Part shown: piece by piece, positions 26,869 to 36,206 of the stretch
Position numbering within the stretch: the first letter of the stretch is position 1
How the letters are laid out: the number at the start of each line of letters is the position of its first letter
Source of the DNA: Actinomycetes bacterium
GTDB taxonomy: Bacteria; Actinomycetota; Acidimicrobiia; Acidimicrobiales; JAJYXR01
Assembly: GCA_021801795.1 (NCBI GenBank)
Contig: JAJYXR010000038.1
Coordinates: forward strand, 1-64,000
Direction: 5' to 3'
DNA length: 64,000 bases
Position numbers and translations under genes: made by a program
The notes under the pieces: model-generated
The model's database searches: none
The model's input: only the letters and a program-made list of their open reading frames with translations
What the model was told of the DNA's origin: nothing

Positions 26869-27876
26869 TCAAGCCTCCTCGGCAGCGATGAGCCGTCGAG
26901 CCGTCGCCTCGAGCACCGAACCGGTAGCCGCTGCCCTGTCGCGCCAGGCAGCTACCAGATAGCCCAGGACTGGGAGCCTGGATGCATGGAGTGTCTCGAA
27001 GGAGCCCGCCTGCTCGCGTATCCAGCAGATCACCTCGGCTGGGTACTGGTCGAGGAGGTTCTCCAGCATGAACCGACGCTCACCCATGCGGAGCCCCGCT
27101 CCGATCTGCCTGGCAAGGCCTGCGAGGTCGGTTCGCGTCAGCAGCATCCCACTGCGCACCGGCGTCAGCAGTGCCGAGACGAACTGCCGACCGCCCTCTT
27201 CGGGGGTCGGTGGATCCGGGGGTCCCCTGAGTCCTTCCGGAAGCAGACCTCTAGCAGTGGTCCCCAGCGCCGCCGGATGCCCCGCCGGAGCGCAGAAGAG
27301 CTCATCTGCTTCGGCGGTGATCACCTCCTCCAGGAGCGATGCCCAGCTCGCATAGAAGCCTCCAGCTCGCCTGGCCACCACGGGCAGGTACAGGGGAAGC
27401 CAGGACAGCAGGTGCTCGAATAGAAGCGTTGCCCGCGCGCGTCCCAGCGCGTCACGTCTCGCGACCTCGGCCTGGCGATCCTCTGCTTCGAGAAGTGATG
27501 CATAGAGTGCCAGCAGTGCAGAGAGATGATCTGGTTCCCGGGGCACCGGTATGCCCAGCGCTCGCCAGAAGCCTCCGACTGATGCAGCGGCCTTGCCCCC
27601 GAGCATCCCGTCATGGCTCAGGTATATAGAGGCATGTGGCGGCAGCTCCAGGACGAAGAGCTCGGTATGGGTTGCCCTGTCCGGCGATCCGGTTAGCCCT
27701 ACCAGTTCTCCCAGGGCAGCGATACCGGAGGGACCGTCGTCCTCATGGCCGGGTTCCTCGTGGCCGGGTTCCTCGCAGCACGCGGCCAGTACCCGCAGAA
27801 GCTCAGCGCGGCTTCGCGGCTGTGCGACCACCCGCTGATGCCCTCTGGCGCTTCGTTCACTCACCTCTGTGCTCAC
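26869..27876 (-). CDS. TorD/NarJ-like molybdoenzyme chaperone
   Basis: 335 aa, two all-helical parts. The first half matches the TorD/DmsD family (LRVLAACCEEP, HTELFVLELPPHASIYLSHD, GFWRALGIPVPREPDHLSAL, LLFEHLLSWLPLYLPVV), which binds and matures the catalytic subunit. It is longer than typical (~200 aa); the C-terminal part (MLLTRTDLAGLARQIGAGLR) is unusual. The GTG start overlaps the stop of the catalytic subunit (GTGA). A 15-bp duplication codes EEPGHEEPGH. Confidence 0.82.
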   Translation of the reverse strand: MSTEVSERSARGHQRVVAQPRSRAELLRVLAACCEEPGHEEPGHEDDGPSGIAALGELVGLTGSPDRATHTELFVLELPPHASIYLSHDGMLGGKAAASVGGFWRALGIPVPREPDHLSALLALYASLLEAEDRQAEVARRDALGRARATLLFEHLLSWLPLYLPVVARRAGGFYASWASLLEEVITAEADELFCAPAGHPAALGTTARGLLPEGLRGPPDPPTPEEGGRQFVSALLTPVRSGMLLTRTDLAGLARQIGAGLRMGERRFMLENLLDQYPAEVICWIREQAGSFETLHASRLPVLGYLVAAWRDRAAATGSVLEATARRLIAAEEA

Positions 27877-30800
27877 TCGGAGCCGTCTTCACTCGGAGCC
27901 GGCAGCCTGTAGGCCTCGCGGGTCGGCTTCAGGGGTCGCATCAACCAGCGGGGCCTTCGGGTGCCGTCTGGCGAAACCTGCCAGGCGGGGCGGGTCATTT
28001 CAAGCCAGCTCCGGTAAAGCTCTCGGGACTTCTTCGTGTCCACCCAGACCTCCCCGTGGCGGTCTCCGGGCTGGGCAGGCGAGACCCGGACCGCCTGGTG
28101 CCAGCAATGCATGCCGGAAACAGGGTCAGGATGCACCGGGAAGGTGAGGTTCTGGTGGACCCCGACATCGCTCCACCAGATCCTCGAGGTATCAGCATCC
28201 TCGGACTGGTATCCAGACACCTCTCCCGCAGGCCTCATGTGCCAGCTTCCCTCCTCGGTATCCAGGGCTACCGGGCGCATCATCTGGCGCTGGCCGTGGT
28301 CGTGGATCTTCCAGCGCCCCATGTGGTGACTGCAGGCCACTACGCCAGGTCTGATGCCTTCGGTGATCCAGACACGGGCCACGAAGTATCCGATGGCCGT
28401 GGTGACCCGGACCAGATCCTTTGGCCCGATGCCCCGCTGCTCGGCGTCCTCGGGATGTATCCATACGGGGTTCGTATGGGCGAGCTCGTCCAGCCACTTC
28501 GAGTTGGCCGAGCGGGTATGGATCTGGGTGGGAAGCCGGAAGGTGGATATCAGGACCATCTCGTCTGGATCGAGCTCCGAGGGGTGTACGTGGCTCCTTG
28601 AGTAGCCAGGCACTGCGAGCTCCTCCCATCCCCATGCGGCCAGGGTCGACGAGTAGAACTCGAGCTTCCCACTCGGCGTCGGAAAGCCCCGGAGCACCTG
28701 ACCGTCCACCATCACACCCACGCTCCGGCGCCCCTCGCCGTCGGGCTCAGGCTCGCCGGTGGGCACTATGTTCGGGCTGGGCGCCGCGGGGGCTCTCGTG
28801 AACACCCGCCCGAACTCTCCTATCGACACCTCATGGAGCTCCGAGGGGTGGACCTGCTCCTCGTGCCTCCTGCCCACTTCGTTCGATATCTCGAACGCGC
28901 CGTAGCGCCTCATGAACTCCACCGGCTCCATGCCCTCTGCAGCGGCACGCTCCGGCAGGCCCGGTACCGAGTTGTCGAAGATGTACCTGTAGTACTCCCC
29001 CACGGTGAGCTTCGTGCCGGGGTTCTCCACCGACTCGTGCCATCTGCGAATAGACCGCGTGCCGTCAGGGTCGATACGCCAGGACAGCTCTATCCACCAC
29101 TCGTTCTCCTCCCAGACCTCTCCGGGGTTCGTCTCACGCGTGTCGGTTACCTGGTGACCCAGCCGCTCCATCGCCGTTCGCCGTACCGGCTGGCGGAACG
29201 CGATCCACTGGCCGTCATACTGCTCGTAGGAGGTCAGGTCGTGACGTTCGGGGGAGTGACCCATCGGCAGCACGTAGTCCGCGAAGAACGCGGTCTCGCT
29301 CCACGTAGGGGTGAGGGCTACGTGGCAGCCGACCTTCTGCTCGTCCATCAGCATCTCGATCCAGCTGAAGCCGTCTGGGTTAGTCCAGACTGGGTTATAT
29401 ACCCGCGTGAAGTAGGTATCGAGCCGGCCCCTCCCGTCGGCCAGCAGATGGGGCAGCAGGAAGGACATCTCGTTCATGGACAGCGGGTACTCGCCGGGCC
29501 AGTTCAGGTCGTTCCAGACCTCGGGGTGGGGGGGCATATGTATGGGGCGCGGGACGAACTTGTTCCAGGCGTTCGGGAAGGTGCCACCTCTGGTCGCCAC
29601 CGCTCCGAGGAGGGCGTTCAGCAGGAGCACCGTCCTCGACACCTGCCAACCCCCCAGGTTCCCAGCCGCAGCAGATCGCCAGATGTGGGTGGCGAGGCGC
29701 TCTCCGGCGCCCGCTACCACCTCGGCCACCTCCGCGATGACTGCAGCATCGACCCCCGATTCGGCTGCCGCCTGCTCGAAGGTGTGCTCCCGGTAAAGCC
29801 CAGATAGGACCTCCTCGAAGGCCTCGAACGTCCTCTCCCTGCCGGGATGGACGGCAGCCATGTACTCCTCCCAGTTCCACCATCGCCTCACGAAGGCAGC
29901 GTCATAGCGACGGGTCTGGATGAGGTGGTTCGCGATGGCCAGGTTTATGGCCCCCTCGCTTCCCGGCCGCGGCGACAGCCAGTAGTCAGCGTGGGTGGCG
30001 GTGTTCGACAGCCGGGTATCGAGGACGACGAGCTTCGCACCCCGTGCCCTGGCCTCGGTGATCCGCTGCGCGTGAGGGTTGAAGTAGTGGCCTGTCTCCA
30101 GGTGAGAGCTGATGAGGTAGATCACCTTCGCGTTGGCGAAGTCGGCACTCGGCCGGTCTATCCCGGTCCAGTACTGCCATCCCGCGCGGCCCCCGCTCGA
30201 GCAGACGTTCGTGTGGGAGTTGTGCCCGTCCACCCCCCAGGAGGCCAGAACCCTTTCCGTATAACCATCCTCTCCTGGGCGGCCCAGGTGGCAGACGATC
30301 TCGTTATGCCGGTTCTCATCGAGAGCCTTCCTGATGCGGCCAGCGATGTCATCGAGGGCCTCGTCCCAGCTCACGCGCACCCACTTGCCCTCGCCTCGCC
30401 GGCCAGCCCTCTTCAGGGGGTAGAGGATGCGGTCGGGGTCGGTCACCTGGTTCAGAGTCGCCGGTCCCTTCGCACAGTTCCGGCCCCGAGATCCCGGGTG
30501 CTCCGGATTCCCCTCCAGCTTTCGCACCTCCAGGCTGTCGAGGTCTACGTAGGCCAGCAGCCCGCAGGCAGATTCGCAGTTGAAGCAGGTCGTCGGCACC
30601 AGCATCGAGCGGTTCTCACGACGCTCCGGCCATGCCCTTGAGTCGAGCTCGATCCAGTCGTCCCAGCGCTCCTTCGGTGGGAAGCTGGCCAGGTGGATGC
30701 GTGACGCACCCGGGTAGAAGGTCTCGCCCCTGGCCTCGGCCTCCTCGCGTGCAGCGCTCACCCGTCTGGCCAGAGTGGCCAGGTCACGGGCATCAGCGGT

Positions 30801-30884
30801 CCGGCCCTCCGCGTCGCCCCCGAGGTCGCGGGCATCAGCGGTCCGGCCCTCCGCGTCGCCGGTCGTGGGGTATGGCGAGGTCAT
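27873..30884 (-). CDS. Molybdopterin oxidoreductase, DMSO-reductase family
   Basis: 1003 aa. ATG 30884 overlaps the upstream stop (ATGA). An N-terminal [4Fe-4S] motif CFNCESACGLL..GRNCAKG (residues ~85-125) precedes the Mo-bis-MGD domains. SHTNVCSSGGRAGWQYW near residue 205 places Cys as the probable Mo ligand. Later blocks: HLETGHYFNPHAQRI, PTWSETAFFADYVLPMGHSP, ISTFRLPTQIHTRSANSKW, GVVACSHHMGRW. No Tat signal, so cytoplasmic. Electrons would pass to the fused Fe-S/NrfD partner and the quinone pool. Substrate unknown; polysulfide, arsenate, formate or similar reactions cannot be told apart here. Confidence 0.88.
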   Translation of the reverse strand: MTSPYPTTGDAEGRTADARDLGGDAEGRTADARDLATLARRVSAAREEAEARGETFYPGASRIHLASFPPKERWDDWIELDSRAWPERRENRSMLVPTTCFNCESACGLLAYVDLDSLEVRKLEGNPEHPGSRGRNCAKGPATLNQVTDPDRILYPLKRAGRRGEGKWVRVSWDEALDDIAGRIRKALDENRHNEIVCHLGRPGEDGYTERVLASWGVDGHNSHTNVCSSGGRAGWQYWTGIDRPSADFANAKVIYLISSHLETGHYFNPHAQRITEARARGAKLVVLDTRLSNTATHADYWLSPRPGSEGAINLAIANHLIQTRRYDAAFVRRWWNWEEYMAAVHPGRERTFEAFEEVLSGLYREHTFEQAAAESGVDAAVIAEVAEVVAGAGERLATHIWRSAAAGNLGGWQVSRTVLLLNALLGAVATRGGTFPNAWNKFVPRPIHMPPHPEVWNDLNWPGEYPLSMNEMSFLLPHLLADGRGRLDTYFTRVYNPVWTNPDGFSWIEMLMDEQKVGCHVALTPTWSETAFFADYVLPMGHSPERHDLTSYEQYDGQWIAFRQPVRRTAMERLGHQVTDTRETNPGEVWEENEWWIELSWRIDPDGTRSIRRWHESVENPGTKLTVGEYYRYIFDNSVPGLPERAAAEGMEPVEFMRRYGAFEISNEVGRRHEEQVHPSELHEVSIGEFGRVFTRAPAAPSPNIVPTGEPEPDGEGRRSVGVMVDGQVLRGFPTPSGKLEFYSSTLAAWGWEELAVPGYSRSHVHPSELDPDEMVLISTFRLPTQIHTRSANSKWLDELAHTNPVWIHPEDAEQRGIGPKDLVRVTTAIGYFVARVWITEGIRPGVVACSHHMGRWKIHDHGQRQMMRPVALDTEEGSWHMRPAGEVSGYQSEDADTSRIWWSDVGVHQNLTFPVHPDPVSGMHCWHQAVRVSPAQPGDRHGEVWVDTKKSRELYRSWLEMTRPAWQVSPDGTRRPRWLMRPLKPTREAYRLPAPSEDGSE
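30780..30863. repeat. 42-bp duplication in the molybdoenzyme N-terminus
   Basis: Two near-identical 42-bp units code GDAEGRTADARDLG then GDAEGRTADARDLA within the first 36 residues, before the conserved fold. Confidence 0.88.
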
Positions 30885-32461
30885 GCCAGCGGCACCGACT
30901 GGCCTGCCTGGACGTATGCGTGCTCGTGGGCCAGCAAACCTGCCAGTGGCAGGAAGCACACCCACCACCCCACAGCGGGAGTGGCTACCCCGAGTGCCGT
31001 GAGGGCCAACCCCACCCAGAAGAGGGCTGCGTAACGACCGCGGGTCATCTGCCACACAGCGAGGCGCGTGTGAGCGGTGCCGTGGTCCGGCAGGGTCTCT
31101 CCGCCGATGAAGAGCACGTGAGCAGCACAGGCACCCGCGAGGATCATGCCAAGTGGCTCCACAGCGCGTGGAGCGATGGCACGTGCGATGGGAAGCATCG
31201 AGGCCGATCCCGCCAGGAGGGCCTGGACTCCGAGGTGGGGAGTGAGAAGAGGGTTCTGCCAGAGATCCCTTGCACGGGCTTGGGCGAAGAGGAAGGCGGT
31301 GTATACCGCAGCCAGCACCGCGAGGATTACCCCTGCGAAGGCGATCCCATGCTCGGCCGTGGAGGAGCGCAGCATCCCTGCAGCCAGGGCCGCTACGAGC
31401 ACGCCGCCGTAGGCACCGAGGATGACGCCCCCGCGCACCAGCCAGCTTCGCCACTGAGGGCGTGCCAGCAGCATCCAGAATCGCGTGGGGTGCTTCAGGT
31501 CGGCCACCAGCAGACCGGCCGTAAGGGCTAGGAAGACCAGGGATACGAGCTCCCCGGCTGTCCTCACGAGGGGGGAGCTCCACGGGATCCGTCCTCCGAA
31601 GGCCAGCGCGATCGCCACCAGGTAGGCGCCCGAGGCAATCCCCTTCGTCCAGGTATAGAGGCTGACACGCCAGCCCCAGGGCCTGGAGTGGCCCACGTCG
31701 TAGGAAAGCAGCGCAGCGGCAGAGGAGGTAGGGGCTCCTGAGGGTGTGCCTGAGGTCACCTGACCTGGTCCGGGAAGCTCGGCCCAGGCGAAGGTGGTGC
31801 CTTCGGGCTGGCGAGCAGCCAGGGGATCGAGGGTGGCCGTGTGGGCGCCCATGTAGAAGACGGCAGGGCGGGTTCCCTTCTCGGGCCGGCGGACCGAAGC
31901 TGCACCGCGCTGGACCATGCTGGCGGCTTTCGAGCCTGGATCCTCGAGGTCTCCTATCAGGATCGCCTGAGTCGGGCACACCACGACGCAGGCCGGTTCC
32001 AAGCCGACCTCCAGTCTGTGAGCGCAGAAATTGCACTTCTCGGCCGAGTGGTCGTCGGGATTTATGAAGATGGCGTCGTAGGGGCAGGCAGCCATGCATG
32101 CCTTGCAGCCGATGCAGATCGACTTGTCGAAGTCGACTATGCCGTCTGGCCTGCGGTACATGGCGGCGGTCGGGCAGGCGGCTACACACGGTGGATCGTC
32201 GCACTGGTTACACCTGGTTACCTGGAATGCACGACGCGCCTGTGGCCACTTCCCTATGTCGACCGACTTCACGTACGTGCGGCTCACGCCTACCGGAACG
32301 TCGTTCTCCGACTTGCAGGCCGTGGTGCAGGCATGGCAGCCAATGCAGCGGGTCTGGTCCAGAACCTTCACCCATCGACTCACGCCTGCCGGAGCCCTCG
32401 CTGGGGACCTCACGGCTCCAGGCTCCTGTCCCAAAGACCTCTGGAACAGAGCATCTCCCAT
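30881..32461 (-). CDS. Fused 4Fe-4S ferredoxin / NrfD membrane anchor
   Basis: 526 aa. Residues ~30-200 are a DmsB/PsrB-type ferredoxin with four cluster motifs (CIGCHACTTACKSE, CNQCDDPPCVAACP, CIGCKACMAACP, CNFCAHRLEVGLEPACVVVC). From ~235 an NrfD/PsrC domain of about eight TM helices begins (RVSLYTWTKGIASGAYLVAI). The two parts are usually separate genes, so electron transfer and quinone site are on one chain. First gene of the operon with the catalytic subunit and chaperone. Confidence 0.9.
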   Translation of the reverse strand: MGDALFQRSLGQEPGAVRSPARAPAGVSRWVKVLDQTRCIGCHACTTACKSENDVPVGVSRTYVKSVDIGKWPQARRAFQVTRCNQCDDPPCVAACPTAAMYRRPDGIVDFDKSICIGCKACMAACPYDAIFINPDDHSAEKCNFCAHRLEVGLEPACVVVCPTQAILIGDLEDPGSKAASMVQRGAASVRRPEKGTRPAVFYMGAHTATLDPLAARQPEGTTFAWAELPGPGQVTSGTPSGAPTSSAAALLSYDVGHSRPWGWRVSLYTWTKGIASGAYLVAIALAFGGRIPWSSPLVRTAGELVSLVFLALTAGLLVADLKHPTRFWMLLARPQWRSWLVRGGVILGAYGGVLVAALAAGMLRSSTAEHGIAFAGVILAVLAAVYTAFLFAQARARDLWQNPLLTPHLGVQALLAGSASMLPIARAIAPRAVEPLGMILAGACAAHVLFIGGETLPDHGTAHTRLAVWQMTRGRYAALFWVGLALTALGVATPAVGWWVCFLPLAGLLAHEHAYVQAGQSVPLA

Positions 32462-32534
32462 CCGGCCAGCCTACGGATGCCAGCCCGACGCGCCTATCCC
32501 GATTGTGACGATAGGGGTCATAGGCAATACCGAA

Positions 32535-32666
32535 GGCCTACCCGGACCCACCGCTGTTCTGGTCTCAGGCCTACCGGGACCCACCGCTGTTCTGGTCTCA
32601 GGCCTACCGGGACCCACCGCTGTTCTGGTCTCAGGCCTACCGGGACCCACCGCTGTTCTGGTGTCC
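32535..32666. repeat. 33-bp tandem repeat, 4 copies
   Basis: Four units beginning GGCCTACCGGGACCCACCGC and ending TGTTCTGGTCTCA; the first and last differ slightly. They sit between the start of the Fe-S/NrfD operon and the moeA stop (243-bp gap). In the plus strand they could code GLPGPTAVLVS but no gene start supports this. Confidence 0.95.
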
Positions 32667-32704
32667 TCTCCACGGCCCAGACCAGGAGCATGGGGCGCGT
32701 CTGG

Positions 32705-34030
32705 TCATATATGGCCCAAGAGCATGACCTCGACCAGATCCCCTGCCAGTAGACCGTTCCCGTCTGGTAGGACGGCCAGAGCATTGGCACGGGCCATGGC
32801 TGCCAGATGGTGGGAACCCTGGAGTCCTGAGGCCTGTGCCACGAGCTGCCCGTCCTCGCCTGGAGCCACCACGACGCGCACGAAGTGGGTCTTACCGTCT
32901 GGCCGTCGTGCCAGCTCGTGTGCGATCGGCACGACGGTCCGCGATCTGGCTGTCGACGGGCACCCCTGCATCCGGAGCAGGCCAGGCCTGGCGAAGAGCT
33001 CGAAGCTCACCAAGGCGGCTACAGGGTTCCCAGGTAGCCCTATCACCGGCTTACCCCCCACCGTGCCGTAGGCGAGAGGCTTGGCCGGCCGGATAGCCAC
33101 CTCGATCCACTCCATCTGTCCCCCGCTCGTGGCGGAGAGGACCGAGTGCATGTGGTCGTAGTCGCCGCGGCTCACGCCCCCGCTGGTCAGCACCACATCG
33201 GCTTTCCCGAGAGCGCTCTCCAGGGCACCGAGCAGGAGGTCGGGGTCGTCGGGGACGATTCCCGCGTCTACCGCCTCGCATCCGCACTCGGTGACCAGCC
33301 CGATCAGCGCGGGTCTGTTCGCATCGCGTATGGCTCCCGGGGTCAGCTCCCGCGCTCCGGGGTCCAGTAGCTCGTCACCGCTCGAGAGCACAGCGACCTT
33401 CGGGCGCCGGTACACCGATATCTCCCCATGCCCGATGCTCGCCAGCACCCCCAGCCAAGCGGGTCGAAGAAGGGTGCCAGCCTGGATGACCACCTCTCCC
33501 TCTGCTATGTCCTCACCTGGCTCCCGCACGTTATCGCCGGGGTAGACCCTTCGGCGTATCACCACAGTTCCGCCCGACCCGCTCCTCGTGGACCCTGGTG
33601 CGGTGTCCTCCAGCACCACCACGGCGTCGGCACCTTCTGGCATGGGGGCACCGGTCATTATCCGTATCGCCTCGCCCCTGCCCACCCGCATCTCCAGCGG
33701 GTTGCCCGCACCGCTCCTGCCGATGCAGATGAGCTCGCACGGCGCCCCGGCAGTGTCTTCTGAGCGAACGGCATAGCCGTCCATGGCGGTATTCGCGAAG
33801 GGCGGAACCGCGTGCAGAGCGCGCACCTCTTCGGCGGCGTACCTGCCGAGTGCCTGGGAAAGGGGGATCCTCACCGTCTCCAGTGGGGAGAACATCCCGA
33901 GTACCCCAGCAGATGCCTCCTCCAGCGGGGTGAGGTGACGGTCGGTGGTGGGGTGACGGTCGGGGGTGGGGTGACGGTCGGGGGTGGGGTGACGGTCGGT
34001 GTGCGACGCATCGGGAGTCTCAGCCGCCAA
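32705..34030 (-). CDS. moeA: Molybdopterin molybdenumtransferase MoeA
   Basis: 441 aa. Inserts molybdate into adenylylated molybdopterin. TPLEEASAGVLGMFSPLETV start of the conserved fold, FANTAMDGYAVRSED, IRIMTGAPMPEGADAVV, AVLSSGDELLDPG, VVLTSGGVSRGDYDHM and IGLPGNPVAALVSFELF. The only workable start is TTG at 34030, overlapping moaA by 11 bases. The first ~34 residues are low-complexity and repeat-coded (RHPTPD). Confidence 0.93.
   Translation of the reverse strand: MAAETPDASHTDRHPTPDRHPTPDRHPTTDRHLTPLEEASAGVLGMFSPLETVRIPLSQALGRYAAEEVRALHAVPPFANTAMDGYAVRSEDTAGAPCELICIGRSGAGNPLEMRVGRGEAIRIMTGAPMPEGADAVVVLEDTAPGSTRSGSGGTVVIRRRVYPGDNVREPGEDIAEGEVVIQAGTLLRPAWLGVLASIGHGEISVYRRPKVAVLSSGDELLDPGARELTPGAIRDANRPALIGLVTECGCEAVDAGIVPDDPDLLLGALESALGKADVVLTSGGVSRGDYDHMHSVLSATSGGQMEWIEVAIRPAKPLAYGTVGGKPVIGLPGNPVAALVSFELFARPGLLRMQGCPSTARSRTVVPIAHELARRPDGKTHFVRVVVAPGEDGQLVAQASGLQGSHHLAAMARANALAVLPDGNGLLAGDLVEVMLLGHI
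33932..34003. repeat. 18-bp tandem repeat, 4 copies, in the moeA N-terminus
   Basis: Units of GGGGTGACGGTCGG(G/T)GGT; coded on the minus strand as HPTPDR repeats directly after the moeA start. Confidence 0.95.
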
Positions 34031-35123
34031 TGTAGGACATCTCCACCTTCTCTGCCCCCGGGGCCGGTGTGGGCCTTCCCGCTCGCTCCGCCGAACCAGC
34101 CAGGGTCACCGGCACGGCAGCCGACGGCCTCGTAGCGTCGGACCGGAGCTCCGAGTAACGATCGTCACGCAGATGCCAGGCGGAGCGGATCATCGAGGCT
34201 ATCTGGCTGTCTGGCACCCCATGCCGTAGGGCATATCCGAGCGCAGTACCTCCGGTAGAGAAGAGGCAGGTGTGAAGCCTGCCGTCACTCGACAGGCGCG
34301 CCCTCACGCAGTCGCGACAGAAGGGCCTGCTCACCGAGGCAATCACGCCGATCTCGCCGCCACCGTCGATCCTCCTGTAGCGCGATGCCACCTCACCGGG
34401 GCGATCAGGCGCGATCGGCTCCAGCCCAGTTCGTGTCCTCACGACAGACAGGATCTCTTCAGCGGTCAGGACATGGTCCAGGCGCCAGCCGTTAGTCGTG
34501 CCCACGTCCATGTACTCGATGAAGCGGACCACGTGTCCGCTCCCGGCGAAGCGGTCGACCATGGCCCCTATGGCATGTTCGTTCAGGCCACGCCGTACCA
34601 CTACGTTCAGCTTCAGCGGGCTGAGACCCGCCCGCTCGGCAGCCGTGATCCCAGCCAGAACATCGGCGACGCTCACAGCAGAGTCGCTCATCTGTTGGAA
34701 GGTTTCCTCGTCAAGCGCGTCGAGACTCACGGTTATCCTCCGCAGACCCGCTGCAGCTAGAGCGTCGGCGTGCCTGGAGAGGAGCGATCCGTTAGTGGTG
34801 AGGGCGAGGTCGGTTCCCAGGGAAGCGAGCATGGAGACCAGCTTCGGCAGCCCCCTACGCAGAAGTGGTTCCCCGCCGGTGAGCCGGATCTTTCCCACTC
34901 CGAGGCTCACGAAAATGGATGCGAGCCGCGTGATCTCCTCGAAACTGAGCAGGTCGCTCCGGTCGAGGAACCTGTGCTCGGAGCCGAAACGTTCGCGGGG
35001 CATGCAGTACCGGCAGCGGAAATTGCACCTGTCGGTGACCGATACACGCAGATCGGCTAGTTCCCTACCCAGGGAGTCCAGCAGAGGTGGGGGAACCCGG
35101 CGTCCTGCTGGAGGGTCGTGCAT
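34020..35123 (-). CDS. moaA: GTP 3',8-cyclase MoaA
   Basis: 367 aa radical-SAM enzyme, first step of molybdopterin synthesis. RVSVTDRCNFRCRYCMPRE carries the SAM [4Fe-4S] CxxxCxxC, LTGGEPLLRRGL follows, and FCRDCVRARLSSDGRLHTCL the second cluster. The C-terminus ends in Gly-Gly, as required for activity in characterised MoaA. ATG 35123 overlaps the stop of the upstream lipoprotein by one base. moaC is not in the window. Confidence 0.95.
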   Translation of the reverse strand: MHDPPAGRRVPPPLLDSLGRELADLRVSVTDRCNFRCRYCMPRERFGSEHRFLDRSDLLSFEEITRLASIFVSLGVGKIRLTGGEPLLRRGLPKLVSMLASLGTDLALTTNGSLLSRHADALAAAGLRRITVSLDALDEETFQQMSDSAVSVADVLAGITAAERAGLSPLKLNVVVRRGLNEHAIGAMVDRFAGSGHVVRFIEYMDVGTTNGWRLDHVLTAEEILSVVRTRTGLEPIAPDRPGEVASRYRRIDGGGEIGVIASVSRPFCRDCVRARLSSDGRLHTCLFSTGGTALGYALRHGVPDSQIASMIRSAWHLRDDRYSELRSDATRPSAAVPVTLAGSAERAGRPTPAPGAEKVEMSYIGG

Positions 35124-35662
35124 CAGGAGCGCCCCGGCGTGGTGATGACCTTGCCATCCGGTGCCAGCACGTACCACTTGCCACCGAACTGCTCCAGGTC
35201 CTGACCTGTGATGGCGCCTGGTGAGGTATCGGGGGTATAGGTGTACAGAGGATGGCCGTCGTAGGTGACCTGGTGGCTACCACCAGGGCGCGTTAGCTCA
35301 CCTACCAGGGAAGGATCGATACCCTTGCCTACGACTGGGTGGCCCTTCACGAGGAGGGGTGGCCACAGCGCGGTGCAGGCGCCACTGGGGCAGCCGGAGT
35401 GCCCGGAGGTATCGAGGCTGAACATATAAAGCGTGTAGCCAGCTCCCGTGGTGAGGATCGGGCCGTACGGGCTCGTGCGCACCTCGAGGGTCGGTCCTGC
35501 CGCCTGATGGCTGGGTGCCGTCCGGGCGCTAGAGCCGCATGCTGCCAGGAGAATCGCTGCTCCGAGCAGCGTTCCGAGTAGGGCGATGGCACTCCTGTAG
35601 CGGAGCCGCTGGGAGCCGCAGCGGTCCTGGCGGTGGTCGTCGACGGCGGAACACGGTCTCAT
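35123..35662 (-). CDS. Secreted lipoprotein, COG4315-like
   Basis: 179 aa. Signal peptide with lipobox LLAACGSS (Cys at about residue 42). The mature part has the COG4315 pattern, including GYTLYMFSLDT, CTALWPPLL, GSHQVTYDGHPLYTYTPD and LEQFGGKWYVLAPDG. The biochemical role of this family is unclear. Cotranscribed with moaA by overlap and with the upstream membrane protein (ATGA). Confidence 0.82.
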   Translation of the reverse strand: MRPCSAVDDHRQDRCGSQRLRYRSAIALLGTLLGAAILLAACGSSARTAPSHQAAGPTLEVRTSPYGPILTTGAGYTLYMFSLDTSGHSGCPSGACTALWPPLLVKGHPVVGKGIDPSLVGELTRPGGSHQVTYDGHPLYTYTPDTSPGAITGQDLEQFGGKWYVLAPDGKVITTPGRS

Positions 35663-36150
35663 CGCGATGACCTCCAATCTAGCCAGGCCCACGCTCCGAT
35701 GGCGAGGGCACATCCGGCCTCCGCTGCGATCGCCACCCCGCCCGAGTAGGAGATGCCAGGCTCTTCGAAGCCGAACAGCGGCCGGGTGAGGGCGAAGGCA
35801 TAGGAACCCAGGGTCCCCAGCGCGAACAGCGTCGCGGCGACGGCCACCAGCAGGTGTGGCCGGACGATCATGGCGACCGCCAGGGCCACAGCGGCTATCA
35901 CGGTGACGAGGAACAGCCAGCCGATAGTGGGAATGAGACGGTAGTTCTCGCGCCAGTAGAGGTTCAGGTGTACGACGGCTATCACCACCAGCAGGACGGC
36001 ACCGACGTAGCGCAACCAGGATGCCGGGCCCGCGGGGGATGCCGGGCCCGCGGGGGATGCCGGGCCCGCGGGGGATGCCGGGCCCGCGGGGGATGCCGGG
36101 CCCGCGGGGGATGCCGGGCCCGCGGGGGATGCCGGGACGCGTCTGGTCAT
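35659..36150 (-). CDS. Four-helix membrane protein with repeat N-terminus
   Basis: 163 aa. Residues 7-43 are Pro-Ala-Ser-Pro-Ala-Gly repeats coded by an 18-bp array. Four hydrophobic segments follow ([80 protein letters not shown]). No family recognised. Forms an operon with the COG4315 lipoprotein and moaA. Confidence 0.68.
   Translation of the reverse strand: MTRRVPASPAGPASPAGPASPAGPASPAGPASPAGPASPAGPASWLRYVGAVLLVVIAVVHLNLYWRENYRLIPTIGWLFLVTVIAAVALAVAMIVRPHLLVAVAATLFALGTLGSYAFALTRPLFGFEEPGISYSGGVAIAAEAGCALAIGAWAWLDWRSSR
36021..36136. repeat. 18-bp tandem repeat, 6 copies plus partial
   Basis: Identical units ATGCCGGGCCCGCGGGGG; on the minus strand each codes PASPAG in the N-terminus of the membrane protein at 35659-36150. 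Confidence 0.97.
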
Positions 36151-36206
36151 GACAGAAGTATCGCCGATGGGACCGTCCTGGTACAGCGCCCTCGCCTGGA
36201 GGACGC

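Noticed and set aside
27873..32204. A single open frame of over 1400 codons covering the molybdoenzyme and running into the Fe-S/NrfD gene
   Set aside because: Only the part from ATG 30884 resembles a protein; upstream it is an out-of-frame reading of the ferredoxin/NrfD gene. The ATGA overlap marks the true start.
32535..32666. A small repeat protein (GLPGPTAVLVS units) on the plus strand
   Set aside because: No initiation signal, and the flanks are non-coding spacer between two minus-strand genes.
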